A DNA stretch of 64,000 bases from Thauera sp. 2A1 (GTDB lineage: Bacteria > Pseudomonadota > Gammaproteobacteria > Burkholderiales > Rhodocyclaceae), in the NCBI RefSeq assembly GCF_009469595.2, contig NZ_SSXV01000007.1:124001-188000 (forward strand), read 5' to 3'. Every line of letters begins with the position of its first letter. Positions within the stretch are counted from its first letter, which is position 1. The position numbers were made by a program, and so were the translations under genes. Below, piece after piece: positions 32,956-41,385 of the stretch. The notes under the pieces are model-generated. The model did no database searches, was not told where the DNA came from, and worked only from the letters and a program-made list of their open reading frames with translations.

Positions 32956-33576
32956 GTGACGTTTGCCGAAACCCTCATGGAAACTCCAGACACGATCCAC
33001 GCCTTCTGGTTCGGCGAGCATGCCGACGATGCGGAAATCATCGCGCGTCAGTCCGCGCTGTGGTGGCGCAAGCAGGCAGAGGTGGATGCGGAGATCGGGC
33101 AGCGGTTTTCGCCCATGGTGCAGCAGGCGGCGTTCGGCCAGCTCGACGCCTGGCTGGGCGGCCTGCGTGGGCGGTTGGCGCTGGTGCTGCTCACCGACCA
33201 GTTTCCACGCAACATCTGGCGCGGCGGCGCCGCAGCCTTCGCCTTCGATGCGCTGGCGCGGCGCTGGGCCAAGGAGGCGATCCGGCTCGGCATCGATGAC
33301 GAAGCGCGACCGATCGAGCGCGTGTTCCTGTATCTGCCGCTGGAACATTCCGAGGATCTCGCCGACCAGCGCGAAGCAGTGCGCCTGTTCGACCGGCTCG
33401 CCGGTGCGGTGCCGGCCGCACAGCGCGCGGCGTTCGACGGCTACCTGGACTACGCGCGCCGCCACTGCGAGATCATCGAGCGCTTCGGCCGCTTTCCGCA
33501 TCGCAATGCCGCACTCGGACGCGAGACGACCGCGGAGGAAGCGACCTTCCTGCTGCAGCCGGGCTCTTCGTTCTGA
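32956..33576 (+). CDS. DUF924 family protein
   Basis: A 206-residue cytoplasmic alpha-helical protein. HAFWFGEHADDAEII...LWWRK near the N-terminus and VLLTDQFPRNIWRGGAAAFAFD are the DUF924 signatures, as are FLYLPLEHSEDLADQ and HCEIIERFGRFPHRN. The fold resembles TPR-like all-helical proteins; the function is unknown. GTG 32956 has AGGAGG six bases upstream. ATG 32977 is an alternative with no ribosome site. Confidence 0.9.
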   Translation: MTFAETLMETPDTIHAFWFGEHADDAEIIARQSALWWRKQAEVDAEIGQRFSPMVQQAAFGQLDAWLGGLRGRLALVLLTDQFPRNIWRGGAAAFAFDALARRWAKEAIRLGIDDEARPIERVFLYLPLEHSEDLADQREAVRLFDRLAGAVPAAQRAAFDGYLDYARRHCEIIERFGRFPHRNAALGRETTAEEATFLLQPGSSF

Positions 33577-33584
33577 ATGTCGGC

Positions 33585-33617
33585 GGCCTTTCCGCGGCAC
33601 GCAGCAGCGGAAAGGCC
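33585..33617. terminator. hairpin between convergent genes
   Basis: GGCCTTTCCGC and GCGGAAAGGCC form a perfect 11-bp stem around an 11-base loop, between the stops of the DUF924 gene and the outer-membrane channel gene. It is suited to ending transcription from both sides, though no long T-run follows. Confidence 0.6.
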
Positions 33618-33624
33618 AGGGTGA

Positions 33625-34554
33625 TTACAGCGGCAGGATGAGCTTGAGCCACACCTTGTCGCCGCCGAAGCGGTTGGTGACGGCGGTCTCGCGCTGCCAC
33701 TGGCCGATGAAGTGGACGCCGCCCTTGGTCGTGTAGCTGACGCTCGGCCCGATGGCGAACACCTCACCCTTGCGTCCGGCCGACCACACACCGGGGTTGG
33801 CGGCGATCTTGCGGCCGTCGATTTCGTCATCGGTGAGCTGCTTCAGGTAGTAGCCCGACAGGCCCACACCCCATTCGCCGAAGCGTTTGCCGACCAGATA
33901 GTCCATGTGGAATTCGTCGCCGGACTGGTAATCCATCTTCGGCGCGCCTTCGGCCGGGCGGAAATCATTGTTCGTGCCCTTGATGTTGTACATGAACTTC
34001 GCCGATACCTCCCAGCCGCCATCGCCCATCCAGGTCGCAGCGAAGACCGGCTCCACGCTCCAGTAGTTGGCGCCGACGCTGCGCAGCGGATCGCCCGACT
34101 CGTACTTGCCTGTGGGCAGGTTCACGTCGACCGCGACGGCCCAGTGCCAGGTCTTCGTGTGCCACGACAGGATGAAGGGGCTCACCGTGACGTCGCCCAG
34201 CGCAGAAGTGGAACGGGACGGACCGCCGAGATCCAGCGTCTGATGCACCAGCGGCACGATCGTGTGCCAGCCCCAGTTGCCGCCAAGGATACGGAAGTCG
34301 CTGGTATGGACGTAGCGCAAGGCGTCGAACCACGCGCCGACGGACGTGCCCTTCACCTTGTCGCCGTCGCCGTTGCGCAGCTTGCCGCCGTAGTAACCGA
34401 AATAGTTGAGGAAGTAGTCGCCGGGCGGCGGCACGGCGCCGGCGAGCCAGTTCTCGGCGCCGTTCGGGTACTGGTCGCCGCCCTCCTTGGCCTGGGCTGC
34501 CCCGGCAGCCAGCACGGCAAGGCTCATCGCAAACACGATTTTCTTGGTTCTCAT
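33625..34554 (-). CDS. outer-membrane channel of the phenol-degradation (SphA/MetA-pathway) family
   Basis: A 309-residue protein with a signal peptide (MRTKKIVFAMSLAVLAAGAAQA) and a beta-barrel pattern ending in Leu (LKLILPL). ENWLAGAVPPPGDYFLNY and VDVNLPTGKYE are typical of the family of putative aromatic-uptake channels encoded in catabolic operons. It is last in the reductase-oxygenase-channel operon, 40 bp after the oxygenase, which supports a role in uptake of the aromatic substrate. Confidence 0.85.
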   Translation of the reverse strand: MRTKKIVFAMSLAVLAAGAAQAKEGGDQYPNGAENWLAGAVPPPGDYFLNYFGYYGGKLRNGDGDKVKGTSVGAWFDALRYVHTSDFRILGGNWGWHTIVPLVHQTLDLGGPSRSTSALGDVTVSPFILSWHTKTWHWAVAVDVNLPTGKYESGDPLRSVGANYWSVEPVFAATWMGDGGWEVSAKFMYNIKGTNNDFRPAEGAPKMDYQSGDEFHMDYLVGKRFGEWGVGLSGYYLKQLTDDEIDGRKIAANPGVWSAGRKGEVFAIGPSVSYTTKGGVHFIGQWQRETAVTNRFGGDKVWLKLILPL

Positions 34555-34594
34555 TGGTATCTCTCTGTGTCGGGTTGGGGGTGTGGACGCGCCT

Positions 34595-35665
34595 TCAGCT
34601 CACCAGGCGCAGCTTTTGCGCCTGCTCCTCTTCGATGAGGCTTTGCAGCAGGCGGCGCACCTTCACCGTGGCGACGTCGCTGCTCAACAGCACCGGGTTG
34701 AGGCCAAAGAGATCGCTGGTGCCCATCGCCTCCTGCTGCAGGTCGAGGATGGGGCCGTCCTCGGTGACGAAGGCCTCGTGCATGGCCGCGATCTTCATGC
34801 TGTTGTATTCCGCGTCCTCGACGTTGTGGTTGCGCCGGGTGGCGAAGAAGTAGTGCGTGGAGGTCTCGGTTTCCGGCGTGCTGGTGTGCAGGTCGTACTG
34901 GCCGACGGTGTCGACCAGGTCGAGCTCGCCCGGCCCCTGGATGGCACCGACCGAAAGCTGGATGTTGGCCGGCGGCGTGTAGGTGATGTCGAAGAAGTGG
35001 CGCGCCTCGCCCTGGGGGTCGGCAAGGAAGTTGGCGAAGATCAGCATCGCCGGCGTCTGCTTCCACTCCCAGCGTGCCGAAATGGCGCGCGCCGACTCGC
35101 GCAGCTTGGGCACCTGCGGCGACAGCTGGCCGCGCGTGGTGATGATCTCGCCGTGCAGGTGGTCGATATGGCTCAGATCCATCACATTGTCATTGACGAG
35201 CTGATAGTTGCAGGCCGGATGCATGTAGGTGTAGCCGACGCCATTGGGATGGCCTTCGGTGAGCGGGCTGAAATCCGGCAGCAGGTCGGGATCGGCCGCT
35301 GCCTCGCCCATCCAGATCCACAGAAAGCCATAACGCTCGATCAGCGGAAAGGAACGCACCCTGGCGGCCTGCGGGACGTGGCCGGTGCCGTGCGGGTTGT
35401 GGTTGCACTGGCCGGAACAGTCGAACTTCAGCCCGTGATAGGCGCACACGACGTCATCGCCATCGCGCTTGCCCACGCTGAGCGGCGCGAAGCGGTGCGG
35501 GCAGCGGTCGTGCATCGCCACCGGCGTACCGTCCCGCTTGCGGTAGATCAGCACTGGAATGTCGAGCAGCCGCCGACTGAACAGGCCCTCGTCACCAACC
35601 TCGGTGGACAGCGCCGCGGCATACCAGGCATTCATCAGGTAGGGGGTCTTCTTGGTCGTCTCCAT
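34595..35665 (-). CDS. Rieske aromatic oxygenase, VanA/TsaM type
   Basis: The oxygenase component of 356 residues. The Rieske [2Fe-2S] ligands are CPH near residue 55 and CAYH near 75. The mononuclear iron site is in NDNVMDLSHIDHLH near 157-170. The protein resembles the alpha-only oxygenases that O-demethylate vanillate or attack methoxy/methyl/sulfonate-substituted aromatics. ATG 35665 (METTKKTPYLMNAWYAAAL) was preferred to a GTG nine bases upstream. The substrate is not predictable, so vanA is not assigned. Confidence 0.88.
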   Translation of the reverse strand: METTKKTPYLMNAWYAAALSTEVGDEGLFSRRLLDIPVLIYRKRDGTPVAMHDRCPHRFAPLSVGKRDGDDVVCAYHGLKFDCSGQCNHNPHGTGHVPQAARVRSFPLIERYGFLWIWMGEAAADPDLLPDFSPLTEGHPNGVGYTYMHPACNYQLVNDNVMDLSHIDHLHGEIITTRGQLSPQVPKLRESARAISARWEWKQTPAMLIFANFLADPQGEARHFFDITYTPPANIQLSVGAIQGPGELDLVDTVGQYDLHTSTPETETSTHYFFATRRNHNVEDAEYNSMKIAAMHEAFVTEDGPILDLQQEAMGTSDLFGLNPVLLSSDVATVKVRRLLQSLIEEEQAQKLRLVS

Positions 35666-35741
35666 TTGTCTCACTCTCTTTGGGGGTGGATGCCGGGAGG
35701 CCGCCCGGCGCGGGGTCTGTCCGGCGCACGCGCCGGCAAGC

Positions 35742-36734
35742 TCAGAAGTCGATCAGCAGCGACGCGGTGCGCGCGCGCGAGCAGCACGGCGTGAAGCGGT
35801 CGTTCGCCGCCTTTTCCGTGTCGCTGAGGAAGAGGTCTCGATGCTCGGGCACGCCATCGAGCACGCGCATCACGCAGGTGCCGCAGATGCCCTGCTCGCA
35901 TGACAGCGGCACCGGCACACCATGGGCGATCAGCGCCTGCGCGGCGGTGGTGCCGGGCGGAACGGGCACGACCAGGTCGCGGCCAGCCACGCGGATCTCG
36001 AAATGGCCATCGCCAGCGCCTTCACCCGCGGCCGCAGCTTCGGCCGGCACCGCCGCGAAATACTCGAAGTGGATGTGGTCATCGCGCCATCCAAGGGACG
36101 TCGCAGTGGCGATGACGTGGTCCATGTAGCCGCGCGGACCGCACACATAGAGATGCGTGGCCGGGTCCGGCGCGCCGATCGCGGCGGCGGCATCGAAGCG
36201 CTGCGCTGCCGCGCCATCGTCGAAGTGAAACTGCACGCGATCGACGAAGGTCGAGGCGCGGATGCGGTCGATGTAGGCGGTACGCGACGGCGTGCGAGAA
36301 CAATAGTGCATGCGGAAATCCGCCCCGCCGCGCGTCAGAACCTGTGCCATCGCCAGAATGGGCGTGATGCCGATGCCACCGGCGAAGAGCAGCGAGCGCT
36401 GTGCGGAGCGCAACGCAAACAGGTTGCGCGGCGCGCCAATGCGAATCTCGTCACCCTCGTGGATGTCGTCGTGCGCGCTGGCCGAGCCGCCGCGGCTCGC
36501 CGGATCACGCAGGATGCCGATCTCGTAGCAGCCGGTGTGCGCGCCATCGCCGCACAGCGAGTACTGGCGCAGCAGCCCGTTGGGTAGTTCGACGTCGATG
36601 TGCGCGCCCGCAGCCCAGGCCGGCAGGGGCGCACCATCGAGCGAACTCAGCTCGAGGCCGATGATGTCGTCCGCCAGTTGCATCCTGCGCCGTACGCGCA
36701 CGGCGAACAGCGTGCGTCCTTCCGATCCGGACAT
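35742..36734 (-). CDS. ferredoxin-NAD(P)H reductase of the Rieske oxygenase (VanB type)
   Basis: A 330-residue electron-transfer protein. An FNR-like flavin domain (RQYSLCGD) and NAD domain (LFAGGIGITPILAMAQVL, VCGPRGYMD) precede a plant-type [2Fe-2S] ferredoxin domain with CEQGICGTC near 283 and a fourth Cys near the C-terminus. It passes electrons to the oxygenase encoded 76 bp downstream. It is the first gene behind the sigma-54 promoter at 36802-36817. Confidence 0.9.
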   Translation of the reverse strand: MSGSEGRTLFAVRVRRRMQLADDIIGLELSSLDGAPLPAWAAGAHIDVELPNGLLRQYSLCGDGAHTGCYEIGILRDPASRGGSASAHDDIHEGDEIRIGAPRNLFALRSAQRSLLFAGGIGITPILAMAQVLTRGGADFRMHYCSRTPSRTAYIDRIRASTFVDRVQFHFDDGAAAQRFDAAAAIGAPDPATHLYVCGPRGYMDHVIATATSLGWRDDHIHFEYFAAVPAEAAAAGEGAGDGHFEIRVAGRDLVVPVPPGTTAAQALIAHGVPVPLSCEQGICGTCVMRVLDGVPEHRDLFLSDTEKAANDRFTPCCSRARTASLLIDF

Positions 36735-36801
36735 GGTCTCCTCCTGTTGGCTTGCGTTTGTTATGAGCCGCTTCGTCAGTTCGTGCTGACGCCAGTGTTA
36801 T

Positions 36802-36817
36802 TGCAAGCCACGTGCCA
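36802..36817 (-). promoter_or_regulatory. consensus sigma-54 promoter of the Rieske oxygenase operon
   Basis: On the minus strand it reads TGGCACG-TGGC-TTGCA, an exact match to the sigma-54 consensus TGGCACG-N4-TTGCA. It is 67 bp before the reductase ATG, giving a start near 36790. An XylR/DmpR-type activator is transcribed in the opposite direction from the same region. Confidence 0.92.
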
Positions 36818-36912
36818 GATCAGGAAAGAATCTCAACGCATTCTTTTTATGTAACTAATTTCTGAACGGCGCTAAAACTGGGGAAAGTAGAAAACAAATT
36901 TCTTCATATACT

Positions 36913-36926
36913 GAATCTTCAGATTC
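36913..36926. promoter_or_regulatory. candidate activator palindrome (GAATCT-TC-AGATTC)
   Basis: A perfect 6-2-6 inverted repeat about 125 bp upstream of the predicted sigma-54 start, a typical distance for an enhancer site, and 58 bp before the activator ATG. It does not match the known XylR/DmpR consensus, so the assignment is tentative. A second inverted repeat (CGTCAG-N6-CTGACG, 36774-36791) sits over the start point. Confidence 0.45.
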
Positions 36927-36983
36927 GCAGATGGAGAATATTTCTGCTATTCAGGCACTACGCCATTCCCGAAAAGGTTCGCC

Positions 36984-38801
36984 ATGCCCCGCAGCAGCCA
37001 CGGCCCGCTGACGGCCATCATCGACGCCATCGACGACCAGGCACTGGCGCGCAACGTGCGCTTCGCGCCGGACAGCGGGCAGATCCTGCTGTTCGACCAG
37101 CGCATGCTGCTGATGCATGGCTTCTCGCTCGCCGCCCTGCGTCGGGAGCTGATCGAACGCCTGGGCCTGGAACGCACGCGCGAGCTGTTCACCCGCCTCG
37201 GCTACCAGCAGGGCATGGAGGATGCGCGCTGCCTGCGCGAGCAGGAAGGCAGCGACCTCACCCGCACGCTCGCGCTGGGCCCGCGGTTGCGCGAGATCGA
37301 GGGCTTCGTGCGCAACCAGGCGGTCGATCGCATGCAGTTCAACACCGAAAGCGGCGAGTTCTGGGGCGATTACTACTGGCAGGCGTCCTGGGAAGCTGAA
37401 GTGCATCTGCACCATTTCGGCATCAGCGGCGCCCCGGCATGCTGGATGATGACGGGTTACGCGTGCGGCTTCACCACCGCGCTGATGGGCCGCCCCATCC
37501 TGTGGCGCGAGCTGGAATGCGTCGCCACCGGGCATGCGCGCTGCCGCGTGATCGGCCAGCCATTGGAGGAATGCGAGGATGCCGAGGAGCACCTGCGCTT
37601 CCTGCAGATCGAGGACTTCGTCTCCGCTCCGCGCCGCCGGCCGAGGCCAGCTCCTGCGCGCGGCCCTTCCCCGGACGCCGCGCCCGAGAGCGTGCTGCCC
37701 GACCTCGTCGGCGCCTCGGCCGGCTTCAATGCCGTGGCCCATCTGATCAAGCGCGTGGCACCGACCGACGCGACGGTACTCATCCTGGGCGAAAGCGGCG
37801 TGGGCAAGGAGCGCTTCTCGAAGACGCTGCATGCGATCGGGCCGCGGGCCGGCAAGCCTTTCGTGTCCATCAACTGCGCCGCGATCCCGCACGAGCTGGT
37901 CGAGGCCGAGCTGTTCGGCGTGGAAAGGGGCGCCTTCACCGGCGCCACCGTGTCGCGCCCCGGCCGCTTCGAACGCGCCGATGGCGGCACGCTGTTTCTC
38001 GACGAGATCAGCAGCCTGCCGATGCACGCGCAGGGCAAGCTGCTGCGCGTGCTGCAGGAGGGTGAAGTGGAGCGCGTGGGCGACACCCGGGTGCGACCGG
38101 TGGACGTGCGCATCGTCGCCGCCGCCAATCGCGATCTGCGTGCCGAAGTGCAGGCCGGGCGCTTCCGCGAGGACCTGTTCTTCCGCCTCAACGTCTTCCC
38201 GATCGAAATCCCGCCGCTGCGCGAGCGTCGCGAGGACATCCCCCTGATGGTGAATGTGTTCGTGAAGCGCTACGCCCAGCGCTTCGGCAAGCGCCTGACC
38301 GGCATCACCCAGCGCGCCAGCGAGGCGCTGTGGGCCTACGACTGGCCGGGGAATGTTCGAGAGCTGGAGAACATCGTCGAGCGTGGAGTGATCCTCGCCG
38401 ATGACGGCGCCAACCTCGACGTTCAGCACCTCTTCTCGGGCGGCGAGCACCTGCCCGAACGCCACTTCAAGCTCACGCCGGGCGGCCTGCTGGCAACCGG
38501 CTCCTCACCGGCGACCGACATGCCCGCGGCGCCGACGTCCGCGCAATCCGCGCCAGCCCGTCAGGCGCCCGACACAAGTGCAGGCACCGACCGGCCGCTG
38601 GACTTGCATGTCGCCGCCATCGTCGACGCCGTCGCCTCCTTCGACGATATCGAGACGCTGTTCCTGGAGCACGCGCTGGCACGCAGCCGCGGCAACCTGT
38701 CGGCCGCAGCGCGCCTGCTCAAGCTGCGCCGCGGGCAATTCGAGTACCGTGCGCGCAAGCGCCAGCCAGCCGCGGCGCGCGGATCACGCCAGGAACCCTG
38801 A
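36984..38801 (+). CDS. XylR/DmpR-type sigma-54 activator with aromatic-sensing N-domain
   Basis: A 605-residue one-component activator. The XylR_N sensor (residues 20-110, with LLFDQRMLLMHGFSLAALRREL and LFTRLGYQQGMEDA) is followed by a V4R domain (130-200, CWMMTGYACGFTTALMGR). The AAA+ domain has Walker A GESGVGKE near 268, GAFTGA near 316 and LFLDEISSLPM. A Fis-type helix-turn-helix ends it (RGNLSAAARLLKLRRGQF). In this family aromatic effectors bind the N-domain and relieve repression of the ATPase. It is divergent from the Rieske operon that it probably activates. Confidence 0.93.
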   Translation: MPRSSHGPLTAIIDAIDDQALARNVRFAPDSGQILLFDQRMLLMHGFSLAALRRELIERLGLERTRELFTRLGYQQGMEDARCLREQEGSDLTRTLALGPRLREIEGFVRNQAVDRMQFNTESGEFWGDYYWQASWEAEVHLHHFGISGAPACWMMTGYACGFTTALMGRPILWRELECVATGHARCRVIGQPLEECEDAEEHLRFLQIEDFVSAPRRRPRPAPARGPSPDAAPESVLPDLVGASAGFNAVAHLIKRVAPTDATVLILGESGVGKERFSKTLHAIGPRAGKPFVSINCAAIPHELVEAELFGVERGAFTGATVSRPGRFERADGGTLFLDEISSLPMHAQGKLLRVLQEGEVERVGDTRVRPVDVRIVAAANRDLRAEVQAGRFREDLFFRLNVFPIEIPPLRERREDIPLMVNVFVKRYAQRFGKRLTGITQRASEALWAYDWPGNVRELENIVERGVILADDGANLDVQHLFSGGEHLPERHFKLTPGGLLATGSSPATDMPAAPTSAQSAPARQAPDTSAGTDRPLDLHVAAIVDAVASFDDIETLFLEHALARSRGNLSAAARLLKLRRGQFEYRARKRQPAAARGSRQEP

Positions 38802-38829
38802 GCCCGACCGCAGCGTCGGCCCGAGGCTG

Positions 38830-40221
38830 TCACCACACGAAGAACACCAGGCTCCAGATACCTGCCATCAGGGTGCTGGGCAGCAGCATGGCGAACAGGG
38901 CCAAGGTCTTCCTCCAGACCAGCGCATCGCCCTGCAGGACAAGCCGCAGCGCGAGCCACAAGGCGCCGAGGCAGCCGGCCGCGAGCAGGCCGATGCGGAA
39001 ATACGGCAACCAGCCAAGCCAGAAGTGTTCGGCCTTCAGATGGCTGACGGTGAGCATGGACAGGCCGAGGATCACGCTCGCGGCCGCCAGCGGCGCCAGC
39101 GAAAGCGCGAAACGCTGCCAGCGCAGCGCCTCACTTCTGAGCAGGCCGCTGGCGATGGCCGGACCGATCAGCAGCATGCTGCCGAGCAGGAAGCCGCCGC
39201 CGAGCAGGTAGGCCAGGATCAGACCGCCGTCGAGCCAGGTAAACACGTCGCTCGCCTCGGGGTAATGGGTCAGCAGCCACCATGGCACGTCGTTGTCGAG
39301 CAGGGCGAAGTGGTCGTGGTCGACCAGCCACTCGGCGAGCGCCAGCTTGGCGTGCAGGAACCACGGGCTGACGGTCCATTGAAAGGCCGCCGTCGCCACG
39401 CCGAGGACGCCATAGACGAGCGTCAGCGCGTCCGGCGTTCTCGCCGGATTGTTGAAGTCGAGGAGTTCGGCAAAGGGCGAGCGCCATGAAAACGCGACCG
39501 CATCGCGCTGGCCGGCGCAGCGGCCGCATGAATGGCATTCGCTGGCACTGGTCATGCGCCGGATGTCGACCAGCGGCGCGCAATTGACCGGTTCGAACTC
39601 GCCCTTGTAGCGATCCCAGGCGGCACGGTCGACCTTGTAGTGCAGCGGTGCGATCTTGGCGAGCACCGCGAAAACGCCCGAAGCCGGGCACAGGTAGCGG
39701 CACCAGATGCGCTTTTCGCGGCCGTACAGCAGGCCGATGACGATGGCGCCGATGGTGGAGCCGCCCAGCACCAGCAGGGCGGCCTGCGGATACTCGTAGA
39801 CGCTGACGAGTTGGCCATAGACCGTGGTGCAGACGAAGGCGACGAAGGGCCACCCCGCCCATTTGAGCCAGCCTGGCACGGCCTTGCCGCGGCCGAACTG
39901 GCTCACCCATTCGGAGATGAATCCCTCTGGACAGAACAGGCCGCACCAGGCGCGGCCCAGCGTGACGGTAGCGATCATGACGCCCGGCCACCATAGCCCC
40001 CAGAAGCAGAACTGCGCGAACAGGCGCAGGTTGTCCCAGATGTGCGCGCCTTCGGGCGGCAGCGGCATGAAGGCCGGGATGATCACCAACCCCGCATACA
40101 TCAGGACGACCAGCCACTGCATGGCGATGATCGGGCCACGATGACGGCGCAGGAAGTGACCGACACGCTCGATGCGGCTGCGCGGCCGGCTGGCATCGAA
40201 ATGCAGTACATGCTCAGCCAC
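38830..40221 (-). CDS. ftrD: polyferredoxin-like membrane protein of ferrous-iron uptake (FtrD)
   Basis: A 463-residue membrane protein with four-Cys ferredoxin-type loops: WCGLFCPEGFISEW, WCRYLCPASGVFAVLAK and CHSCGRCAG. In the FtrABCD system of Bordetella and Brucella this subunit completes the electron path linked to the permease. The C-terminal half has about six further helices. GTG 40221 overlaps the ftrC stop by eight bases, so translation is coupled. It is the last gene of the operon and convergent with the XylR-type gene. Confidence 0.88.
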   Translation of the reverse strand: MAEHVLHFDASRPRSRIERVGHFLRRHRGPIIAMQWLVVLMYAGLVIIPAFMPLPPEGAHIWDNLRLFAQFCFWGLWWPGVMIATVTLGRAWCGLFCPEGFISEWVSQFGRGKAVPGWLKWAGWPFVAFVCTTVYGQLVSVYEYPQAALLVLGGSTIGAIVIGLLYGREKRIWCRYLCPASGVFAVLAKIAPLHYKVDRAAWDRYKGEFEPVNCAPLVDIRRMTSASECHSCGRCAGQRDAVAFSWRSPFAELLDFNNPARTPDALTLVYGVLGVATAAFQWTVSPWFLHAKLALAEWLVDHDHFALLDNDVPWWLLTHYPEASDVFTWLDGGLILAYLLGGGFLLGSMLLIGPAIASGLLRSEALRWQRFALSLAPLAAASVILGLSMLTVSHLKAEHFWLGWLPYFRIGLLAAGCLGALWLALRLVLQGDALVWRKTLALFAMLLPSTLMAGIWSLVFFVW

Positions 40222-41017
40222 GGGACGTCCTCCGCCAGGCGAACAGGACGCCCCCCCAGTAGGCCGCCCACAGCAACAGCTCGGACAGCGCCGGACGGGC
40301 ACGATAGCCGGAGAAGTCGGCGATCAGCTTGCCGCCGCGGGTCGTGTCGTCGAGCAGCACCGAGGTATCCCATATCGGATCGAGCAGCGGCGGCAGATGA
40401 CCCGAACCGATCAGGCGGTCGAGCGCCGAGACCAGCAGGGCCGAGGCCAGGACCAGCAGCAGGATGGACGACAGGCGCAGCAACAGGCCGATGTTGAGCC
40501 TCGCCAGGCTTCGCGCGGCAAGCCAGGCCGTGAGCCCGGCAGCGGCCAGGCCGGTGACCGTGCCGACGGCCAGCGCGCTCATGTCGCCGCCCTGAGCCAG
40601 ACCGTAGAGGAAGATCACCGTTTCGGCTCCCTCGCGCGCCACCGCGAGCGCAGCGACCACGGCGACGCCGAGAAAGCCCGAACGCTCGGCGGCCGCCGCG
40701 AGGTCGGCGTGCAGCCGGGCCTTCATCGTGCGGCCATGCTTGCGCATCCACAGCACCATCTGGGTGATGAGGCCGGCGGCGACGAACAGCGTGGCCGTCT
40801 GGAACATGTCCAGCGCCTGGCCCGTCAGTTCGTCCTGCACCGTCAGCAGCGTCCAGCCGAGCAGCACGGCGAGCCCGACACCGACCCCCAGGCCGGCAAA
40901 CAAGGCACGCTTGCCTCTGCCTGTTTCGTCGTTGGCCTGCAGCCAGGCGAAGAGAATCCCGGCGATCAGGAAAGCCTCCAGGCTTTCGCGCCAGACCACG
41001 AAAAAGGCGTTACCCAT
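40214..41017 (-). CDS. ftrC: FTR1-family iron permease (FtrC)
   Basis: A 267-residue permease with seven predicted helices. Two REXXE-type motifs are visible: RESLEA near residue 10 and REGAE near 128. These are the iron-binding signatures of FTR1. It transports iron delivered by the periplasmic FtrA/FtrB pair. It lies 27 bp after ftrB. Confidence 0.93.
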   Translation of the reverse strand: MGNAFFVVWRESLEAFLIAGILFAWLQANDETGRGKRALFAGLGVGVGLAVLLGWTLLTVQDELTGQALDMFQTATLFVAAGLITQMVLWMRKHGRTMKARLHADLAAAAERSGFLGVAVVAALAVAREGAETVIFLYGLAQGGDMSALAVGTVTGLAAAGLTAWLAARSLARLNIGLLLRLSSILLLVLASALLVSALDRLIGSGHLPPLLDPIWDTSVLLDDTTRGGKLIADFSGYRARPALSELLLWAAYWGGVLFAWRRTSRG

Positions 41018-41044
41018 GGTGCGCTCCGTTGCGGCGGCCAGTTG

Positions 41045-41377
41045 TCACTCGGCGACGATCGTGCCCTGGCCCGTGCCGGGGTGAAAATCGTCGAAGAACT
41101 TGTAGCGGCCCGGCTTCATCGGCACGAACACCAGGCTGCGGGTGACGCCGGGAGCCAGCACCAGCTCCTTCTTCAGCTCGAGGCTCTCGAACTCCGCGGC
41201 GCCGGGCCCTTCGTTGTTCACCTCCAGGCGGAAGCGCGTGTTGGACGGAACCGACAGCGTGTCGGGAACGACGCGGCCATCCTTCATCGACAGCTTGAAG
41301 GTGGGCATGTCGTCAGCGAGCGCTGCGGTGCTCGACAGCAGAAGGCCTAAAGCCGCGGAGTAAAGCGCGTGTTTCAT
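41045..41377 (-). CDS. ftrB: periplasmic cupredoxin-like protein (FtrB)
   Basis: A 110-residue exported protein. The signal peptide (MKHALYSAALGLLLSSTAALA) is followed by a cupredoxin-like beta fold with the family pattern NNEGPGAAEFESLELKKE and PGRYKFFDDFHPGTGQG. It is proposed to oxidise Fe(II) or hold it for the permease in FtrABCD. ATG 41377 was chosen because the longer frame upstream overlaps the porin gene. Confidence 0.9.
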   Translation of the reverse strand: MKHALYSAALGLLLSSTAALADDMPTFKLSMKDGRVVPDTLSVPSNTRFRLEVNNEGPGAAEFESLELKKELVLAPGVTRSLVFVPMKPGRYKFFDDFHPGTGQGTIVAE

Positions 41378-41385
41378 GTGCAGCC

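Noticed and set aside
34595..36734. Naming the oxygenase and reductase vanA and vanB
   Set aside because: The family fits, but TsaMB and other demethylases are equally similar by motif and the sigma-54 control differs from known van operons.
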